Shown here: in pieces, positions 50,722 through 64,000 of the stretch
How the letters are laid out: every line of letters starts with the position of its first letter
Position numbering within the stretch: the first letter of the stretch is position 1
NCBI GenBank assembly: GCA_902729315.2
Contig: LR746265.1
Coordinates: forward strand, 7,012,892 to 7,076,891
Direction of reading: 5' to 3'
Length of the DNA: 64,000 nt
DNA from: Spirodela intermedia
Taxonomy: Eukaryota > Streptophyta > Magnoliopsida > Alismatales > Araceae
Translations under genes and position numbers: made by a program
Notes under the pieces: generated by a model
The model's database searches: none
Seen by the model: only the letters and a program-made list of their open reading frames with translations
What the model was told of the DNA's origin: nothing

Positions 50722-51239
50722 ACAAGGGTTCTCTCCTCCACCATCCGAGCTTACGGAACTGGGATGACATCTGGGTTATCCACGACCAAACAAGGATAAT
50801 CCAGGCTAGTCATCCAGTTCCAACCTGGCAAGTACCGACGACTTGTGTGACACCCGACGTCCGTTTTATTTATTCATTTCGTCGTATGCTGCGGTGACGG
50901 TGAATCTCGTGGCAATTTCGTCGTATGCTAAATGCGTCATCATTTGGAGTTCACAATAGAACATCACTTGAAGGAAGCAATTTTCCTCCATGGCGAATAC
51001 TTATTTTATTGATCTTGCCGAAGGCATCAATGACGGGTTGGTGATTTCAACTTTCTCTGTAAAAAAAAAATGTGAACTTTTTTATTTATTTAATCTATTC
51101 AGGAGGGGAGGAAGAAAAAGCTCATCCGAGTGAATAAGAAATCGTGAATTTATGTAGACGCTGCAACTTCTCTGCTCGCCATTATCCAATCTACCCTGAT
51201 CGAGAGGTCGACCAGGAGAAGAACCCACCTTTCAGAACG

Positions 51240-51910
51240 GATAGGGAGGAGGAGGGTGGGAACGGCCGGAAGGATCTTATCACGGTCGGGTCAATCTCAC
51301 AGGACCTCTGAAGATCACCAATGGTGTCCCCAGGACGACCGGGAGTGGTAGCTTGCACGGCTCTGCTCCCATCGTCTTCCCTAGCATTATGCAACGGCCG
51401 CTGCTGGAATTATGCAGGTCAAGAGAGAACGGACAAGAAGAAACTACGGATAGGGAGGAGGAGGGTGGGAATGGCCGCAACGGTCTTTTCACGGCCGGGT
51501 CAATCTCACCGGACCTCTGAAGATCACCAATGGCGTCCCCGGGAGGACCGGGAGTAGTAGCTTGCACGCCTCCGCTCTCATCATCTTCCCTGGTATTAAT
51601 CAACCGTCGCTGCTGGAACAGTACAGGTCAAGATGGAAAGGACAAGGAGAAATACGGATAGAAAGGAGATTGGGAACGACGGCAAGGATCTTTTCACGGC
51701 CGTGTCAGTCTCGGCGGCAGCTCTGAAGATCGCCAGTGGCGTCCCCCGGAGGCCCGGGAGTAGCAGCTTGCACGCCTCCGCTCACATCATCTTCCCTGGT
51801 ACTAATCAACCGCCGCTGCAGGAAGACTACAAGTTAGAAGGAAAGGACAAGGAGTAGCTCTGGATAGAGAGGAGGCTGGGAACGGCGGCATGGGTCTTTT
51901 CACGGCGGCT
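51240..51910. repeat. Tandem array of a 206-209 bp unit, 3.3 copies
   Basis: Units starting GATAG lie at 51240, 51449, 51657 and 51863 (the last truncated after about 50 bp). Each contains GGGAACGGC, a TTTTCACGGC-type box, CTCTGAAGATCRCCARTGG, CGGGAGTRGTAGCTTGCACG and CATCATCTTCCCTGG. The array is GC-rich. Short minus-strand ORFs occur in each unit but in different frames. Confidence 0.93.
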
Positions 51911-52600
51911 CCACCGAAGGTCGATTTTCGCCGGCGAAGGTCCCCGCCGGATGGATAAATCGGGAATCCCTCGCACGCCTCCTCCGCCACGGATGGGGTC
52001 GAGACAATCACCGACGAGGAAGGTCGCCCTCACCGTCCGGAGCCGGAGCCATCGCTCTCGGGCCGCCGGCGATCCCTTGCGGCGGAGGAAATAGTGAAGA
52101 CGATTAATAAACTCTGCGGTTGTCCACAGTTCGGCAGCCGGTTGACACTTCCGGCGGTCCTCGTACGACTGGTTCCACCTGTTCCTCGTCGGCTTCCTCG
52201 GCTCCGTTGAAGATCCCCACCCCCCCCCACGGAGTTGGACGGGGACAACGAACCCTAAACGCGTCGGTGGGAATCCGTCAGAGTCTCGAGCCGGCCGATC
52301 CTTCATTTCCCGACAGCGACCGGGAATCCTAGAGACCACGCGGCCGTTTGATCGGCGATTCCGTTCTTCTCCGATGCGGTCAGAATCCCTTCGAGTCGTC
52401 GTCCGGAATGGAAGATCTGAACGAGAAGATCGGAGAGTATAGACAGCGACATAGACATCGTCCGTTGCAAAATCTCTGTGAACTCTACGTCTTCGGAGAC
52501 TCGGACCGGGAGCATCGAGCGAGAGAAGGGATGAGAAAGAGGATGAGAAAATCGGATGAGCAATTGGATGAGAAAAATATAGGAAACTTTTATCTCATTT
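51911..52600. other. GC-rich sequence next to the tandem array, no recognised gene
   Basis: Overlapping open frames exist on both strands (for example 52339-51827 minus). The minus frame ends inside the repeat array and shows no family motif. It may be a non-coding transcript region or gene debris. Confidence 0.35.
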
Positions 52601-52675
52601 GAACTGCATCACGAAATATTTATCATCACCAATCTATATGTACAAAATACGTAGCAATCTCGTCGGGCCGTCCAC

Positions 52676-53041
52676 CTACGACCGGGCGCTGAGGACGCCG
52701 GCGGCGACATGCAGTGGCGGAATTTGCCCGTAACGGGAGAGCTGCTCCATGAGGGACTGGATCTGGAGGAGGTAGGCCCTGGCCTGGCCGACGGCCTCCG
52801 CCTCCAGATCTCCCAGCTGGGAGCAGAGGCGCTCCTCCGCCTCCTCCGCCACGCGGAGGCGCTCTCTCGTCCGATCCAGCTCCCTCCGCGCCGCCTCCTC
52901 CCTCTCCCGGCTCTGCAGCAGCTCCTCCTCCAGCTGCTTGTTCCTCACCCTCATCCTCTCCGCCGCCTCCCCCTCTTCCGCCACCGCCACCTTCCCCAGT
53001 GCGCGGAGATCGCGAGCGGGTACCGCCGTCGTCAGAGCCAT
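52676..53041 (-). CDS. LSU: RESPONSE TO LOW SULFUR (LSU) protein, paralog A
   Basis: Intronless gene of 121 residues. It is an almost wholly helical coiled-coil protein: after a short N-terminus (ARDLRALGKVAV) come NKQLEEELLQSREREEAARR, the family hallmark LRVAEEAEERLCSQLGDLEAEAV, then QARAYLLQIQSLMEQLS and a short tail. LSU proteins are small plant stress hubs induced by sulfur deficiency that bind partners such as enzymes and signalling proteins; they have no catalytic residues. The start at 53041 (GAGATGGCT, good context) matches the start of paralog B (ARDLR block). The frame is open upstream, but that part covers the TATA box and a (ACC)n run at about 53079-53098, so it is 5'UTR and promoter. 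It lies head-to-tail with paralog B, 1.4 kb apart. Confidence 0.9.
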   Translation of the reverse strand: MALTTAVPARDLRALGKVAVAEEGEAAERMRVRNKQLEEELLQSREREEAARRELDRTRERLRVAEEAEERLCSQLGDLEAEAVGQARAYLLQIQSLMEQLSRYGQIPPLHVAAGVLSARS

Positions 53042-53147
53042 CTCTATTCCCAAGAGGAGAGAAGGTCCCGGGGTGGTGGTGGTGGTGGTGGTGGTGATGG
53101 TGCCGACGAGATCAACTTTGAGGAGAGAGAGACGGTGGGAGATCGGA

Positions 53148-53156
53148 TATTTATAG
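53148..53156 (-). promoter_or_regulatory. TATA box of LSU paralog A
   Basis: The minus strand reads CTATAAATAT, about 107 bases upstream of the start codon. Confidence 0.75.
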
Positions 53157-53165
53157 GCGAACAAG

Positions 53166-53185
53166 TGTCCCGATTCATTGCATCT
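53166..53185 (-). promoter_or_regulatory. UPE-box-like sulfur-limitation element, LSU paralog A
   Basis: The minus strand reads AGATGCAATGAATCGGGACA. It aligns with the 20-bp UPE-box described in sulfur-responsive plant promoters (target of SLIM1/EIL3-type factors) with three mismatches. It lies 10 bp upstream of the TATA box, as in paralog B. Confidence 0.55.
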
Positions 53186-53824
53186 TACGTGGACGACTCG
53201 AAAAACCACTTCGCGCCACGTAGAAAGCTGAACTTTGGGCGCCCTCAAGTAGGGCCCCATGGAAGCCGTCGTGGGCCCCACCACATCTGGGGCATTCGCA
53301 TATGCCCCAGTCTGAGTTGCCTCTCTCTCTCTCTCTCCGACGGTTCCACACGCTGCCTGTCTCTCTCTCTCTCCCCCTCTTCCTCTCTTGCGTGCCAATA
53401 TCAACTCGCGCCGAAACATGAAACATCGACGAATGTGTGGACGGTCGAGATGGAGAGAACGTCGATCGAACGCTCGACAGGCTCAGGCGAGTTGCTGACG
53501 TGAGTGGATTCGCCATGATCGCAACACTGCCCCCCGGAAAAAAATTCATTATTCCGGCTATTTATTTTAAAATGACGTCGTAGTAAAATAATACTCACTA
53601 GATCCGTCGTGTAATTACAACCAACACTATTAAATGTCAAATAAATAATTAAAAAACAATAAATGTGCCTACAATAATTCCCTCTTTCTCTCACACTCTT
53701 CTCTCTCTGTGGGGTCTCGGTGAGGGCACAGACGGCGCCATGATCGAGAATTGTGTTCGGACCAAGTCAGAGTTTTGTATTGCTACGTTACGGTTCGGCG
53801 ACCACTCACGTGATGAGCCGCCGA

Positions 53825-53827
<3 letters not shown>

Positions 53828-53858
<31 letters not shown>
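53828..53858. repeat. (CT)n microsatellite between the LSU genes
   Basis: About 30 bp of CT dinucleotides, with further short CT-rich patches nearby at 53320-53390. Confidence 0.9.
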
Positions 53859-53859
<1 letters not shown>

Positions 53860-53869
53860 GAGTGGTGAG

Positions 53870-54470
53870 ATTGTCTTAATTAGGCTCTACTTCACCGGGT
53901 TTCCCACCTTGAGGCTCATTTTTTTCCGGGCTTTTCCGAGGGCCCAAATGAAATCCGGGCCTTGAATGATACCCAAGTTCGAGCTGGGCCTGCTGACGTC
54001 AGTGTGTGGTATTCCGAAGCTTCTGGAGGTTCTCCCCCCCAACACCCCCCCCCCTCCCTCACACGAAGCAACAAAGGCTGATAGATCCCGTCGTGCGGCG
54101 CAGGAGGAAGGAGACATGGGGTCGGGGTATATCCTAAGGGATCCCGGAATTGATCCCTTCTACCCCCCGGGCTCTGCTTGTCCGACTCGGGCTTAGGAAA
54201 ATTCCGATTGGCTGCGACTTGATAATTTGGGGCGGCCGACTCGACGCCGATCAGGTCGCTCTCGAATCAGGGAGAATCAGCGAAAGGGGGATGCAGTCGG
54301 TCATGTCGCTGTTCAAGAAATTACAGCAGTTCTTTCGCGCTAACCGGCGGAAATTTTACAGGAAACGAGAGGTTTCTCTGCACTGATTTGAGCGGGAAAA
54401 CCGGATGAAAAATGGATGTCCCGTCCTCCGCGGTACCTTGTGAGAATTTATTGTCATTGTATACAATCGG
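53870..54470. other. Spacer between the two LSU genes
   Basis: It contains GGGCC-rich sequence (about 53930-53995) and C-runs (about 54030-54056). Short open frames such as 54116-54196 carry no recognised motif. It includes the 3' flank of LSU paralog B. Confidence 0.5.
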
Positions 54471-54479
54471 GTTCTCTGC

Positions 54480-54860
54480 CTACGACCAGGCTCGGAGGAG
54501 GCCGCCGGAGGAGGCAGCTGTCTTCTGGTGCAGTTGCTGGGAGCGCGAGATCTGTTCCATTAGGGACTGGATCTGGAGCAGGTAGGCCCTGGCCTGGCCG
54601 ACGGCCTCCGCCTCCAGATCTCCTAGCTGGGAGCAGAGCCGCTCCTCTGCCTCCTCCGCCACGCGCAGGCGTTCTTTCGTCCGTTCGAGTTCCCTCTGCG
54701 CCGCCTCCTCCCTCTCTCTGCTCCGCCGCAGCTCCTCCTCCAGCTCCTGGTTCCTCCTCAGCATCTTCTCCGCGGCCTCCACTTCCTTCCGATCCGGCAC
54801 CGCTCTCACCCTCTCCAGCGGGCGGAGATCGCGAGCAGCCACCGCCATCGCCGGAGCCAT
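54480..54860 (-). CDS. LSU: RESPONSE TO LOW SULFUR (LSU) protein, paralog B
   Basis: Intronless gene of 126 residues. It has the same layout as paralog A: N-terminus AMAVAARDLRPLERV, then RRNQELEEELRRSREREEAAQR, the identical hallmark LRVAEEAEERLCSQLGDLEAEAV and QARAYLLQIQSLMEQIS, then a longer Gln/Gly/Leu tail ending LLRAWS. The hallmark and QARAY block are identical between the two proteins while the ends differ, which fits a tandem duplication under purifying selection on the coiled coil. LSU proteins act as small interaction hubs in the sulfur-deficiency response. The start was chosen by alignment with paralog A; a second Met lies four codons in. Confidence 0.91.
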   Translation of the reverse strand: MAPAMAVAARDLRPLERVRAVPDRKEVEAAEKMLRRNQELEEELRRSREREEAAQRELERTKERLRVAEEAEERLCSQLGDLEAEAVGQARAYLLQIQSLMEQISRSQQLHQKTAASSGGLLRAWS

Positions 54861-54975
54861 CCCTCCTCGGCCTATTGAGAATATCTCAACAAGACGAAGG
54901 GGCCGGCGGAGGCTAAGAAGATGATCTTGAGAAAATCAAATCAGATCTGCGAATAGTCAGGGATGCAGGCTGCCG

Positions 54976-54984
54976 TTTTTATAG
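54976..54984 (-). promoter_or_regulatory. TATA box of LSU paralog B
   Basis: The minus strand reads CTATAAAAAC, about 116 bases upstream of the start codon at 54860. Confidence 0.75.
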
Positions 54985-54994
54985 CTTTATTGCA

Positions 54995-55014
54995 TGTCCC
55001 GATTCAATGAATCT
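54995..55014 (-). promoter_or_regulatory. UPE-box, LSU paralog B promoter
   Basis: The minus strand reads AGATTCATTGAATCGGGACA. It fits the published UPE-box consensus (as I recall it) at 19 of 20 positions; only the T after the second C is replaced by G. It is 10 bp upstream of the TATA box. UPE-boxes were described in sulfur-deficiency-induced promoters, including LSU/UP9 genes, as binding sites for EIN3-like factors. This predicts induction on sulfur starvation. Confidence 0.75.
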
Positions 55015-55329
55015 GTTAGTGTGAAACGACTGGTTGCACCGCGTGGACAGTTCGAACGACGAGAACTGCCCCAAGCAATGTCTCGAGATCCGAAGCCGTG
55101 AACCACGGAAGGCGCAGTGGGCCCGTCCGATCGAAGTTTTTTGTCGTTTTACGTCGTCGCAACTCGTCGCAGCCAATTGCTGCCCTCCACGTTTCACCTG
55201 CGGCTGCTCAGCGGTCTCTGCATGCCCAAAGCTCCTGTTCCCATATCTTCCACTCTCACCGTTGGATGGACGATGGAGGACCATGATATGATAGGCCCAT
55301 TACTTGGCGCGGGGGTCTCGGAAATCATC

Positions 55330-56314
55330 TAGAGGAAGACTACGACTTCCCTCTGCTTGACCAGGTATTTTCTTGACGAACCTTTTGAATTATTTAAATC
55401 GATAAAATTCCCCCACGACAATAAATATAAGATATTCATCTAGATATGTAATTCATAATATACGGCATAGCTTTCATGATTATTTCTGTATGAAATATTT
55501 TGGGCAGATATTTATTTTATTCTTAGAACTATTGGGATATTCATTGTTCAGCGTCTATAGGAAAATATTGTATTAATTGTGACATTGTTTTGAGAATTTT
55601 GGATATAAATATGTATATAAATACTCATCTCCAATAAAATATCATAAGAAAAACCTCGAGAAAATTAATGTCAATTTCTATTGATTAGTAGACTCCTAAT
55701 TCAAGATTTAATAAATCGTCTGTATTTTACTAGGAAAGTTAATCTGTGACAAAGACAATATCTAATTTATAAATAAAATAAGGTTCTTTTTATGAAAAAT
55801 GATATTTTATTTTTTTGACGTATTTCTTTATAGGGTTGATTATTTTTGAGAGTCCGTAAACTTAGTATACTATGTACACTATTTAATTTATTTAGTATTT
55901 TGAATATGATAAAATTAAATACGTAAATATTTGTCTTGTATCAAATAAAATCTGCTGCACAACAGAGCCCGGCACGTGGATCGGTAACCTCCGATCTCGG
56001 AATCGCCCGATCCGGGGAACCAGGATCCGATCCAGCTCTTTCCGCGCCGGGAGTGTGGTGGTCCGGGTGATCAGTGACCCTGGATGGGTACCATGAGGAG
56101 AGGCGGCTGAGATGACGCCGAGAAGCAGAGGTGTCGCTGGAACAGCTTACTGACAGTTCTCCGCGAAGTATTTTTATGTCTGGTTCCTTCGCGCTCTGGA
56201 TATTTTCAAACTTTCATCCCCCATTGCCGGACTTCGGAAGCTTCCCATTTCCCAGCGGTGAGACGCCGCCGCCGCCGCCCCCGGCCCTCCCCGTCTGTCC
56301 TTTCTCCTCACAAG
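55330..56314. other. Spacer and WD40-gene promoter
   Basis: AT-rich up to about 55960, then a GC-rich promoter and 5'UTR with a G-box core (GCACGTGG at about 55972) and several GATCCG repeats. No other gene was seen. Confidence 0.5.

Positions 56315-64000
<7,686 letters not shown>

Noticed and set aside
51827-52339. 170-codon minus-strand frame beside the tandem array
   Set aside because: No family motif; it ends inside the repeat array, overlaps open frames on the other strand, and GC-rich sequence often has long chance frames.
53042-53419. In-frame upstream extension of LSU paralog A to 247 codons
   Set aside because: The extension runs through the TATA box, the UPE-like element and an (ACC)n run, and paralog B starts at the equivalent internal ATG. 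It is promoter and 5'UTR that happens to be open.

Overview
This is a stretch of plant nuclear chromosome. The genes are split by many GT-AG introns, the introns and spacers are AT-rich, the exons are GC-richer, and there are long CT/GA microsatellites, decayed retrotransposon sequence and a small plastid-DNA insert. The proteins are plant-type: a KIN-14 kinesin, a plastid-targeted MutS2, a fibrillin of the PAP10 class and LOW-SULFUR (LSU) proteins. GC-rich exons and intronless GC-rich LSU genes lean towards a monocot or early-diverging angiosperm. I cannot name the species.

Layout. 1-2240: last six exons of a KIN-14 kinesin (+). 3324-24164: a complete 20-exon MutS2 gene (+), encoding about 828 residues with a likely plastid transit peptide and no C-terminal Smr domain. 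24539-25337: a two-exon DUF599 membrane protein (-), tail to tail with MutS2. 25720-26430: a GA/GATA compound microsatellite. 26.4-30.3 kb: spacer with one unexplained GC-rich island. 30.3-32.1 kb: a one-coding-exon gene for a small Cys-rich protein of unknown function, with a 5'UTR intron. 33617-37812: a complete 8-exon PAP10-type fibrillin gene.

38.3-41.6 kb holds large diverged direct repeats, two of which carry snRNA-type promoter motifs. 44.6-47.2 kb is a wrecked Ty3/gypsy retrotransposon whose gag, protease and reverse transcriptase are still readable across stops. 50.5 kb carries a MITE-like element. 51.2-51.9 kb is a tandem array of a 206-209 bp unit. 52676-53041 and 54480-54860 are two tandem LSU genes (-), each with a TATA box and a sulfur-limitation (UPE-box-like) element directly upstream. 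56315 to the window end: the first 15 exons of a WDR62/MAPKBP1-like WD40 protein (+), with a fragment of plastid atpF in its ninth intron.

The genes are independent transcription units. The one functional grouping is the LSU pair, whose shared promoter layout predicts induction by sulfur deficiency. MutS2 and PAP10 probably act in plastids, but nothing suggests co-regulation. Exon limits were derived by hand from splice sites and reading-frame continuity. All family assignments are from recognised motifs, not searches.
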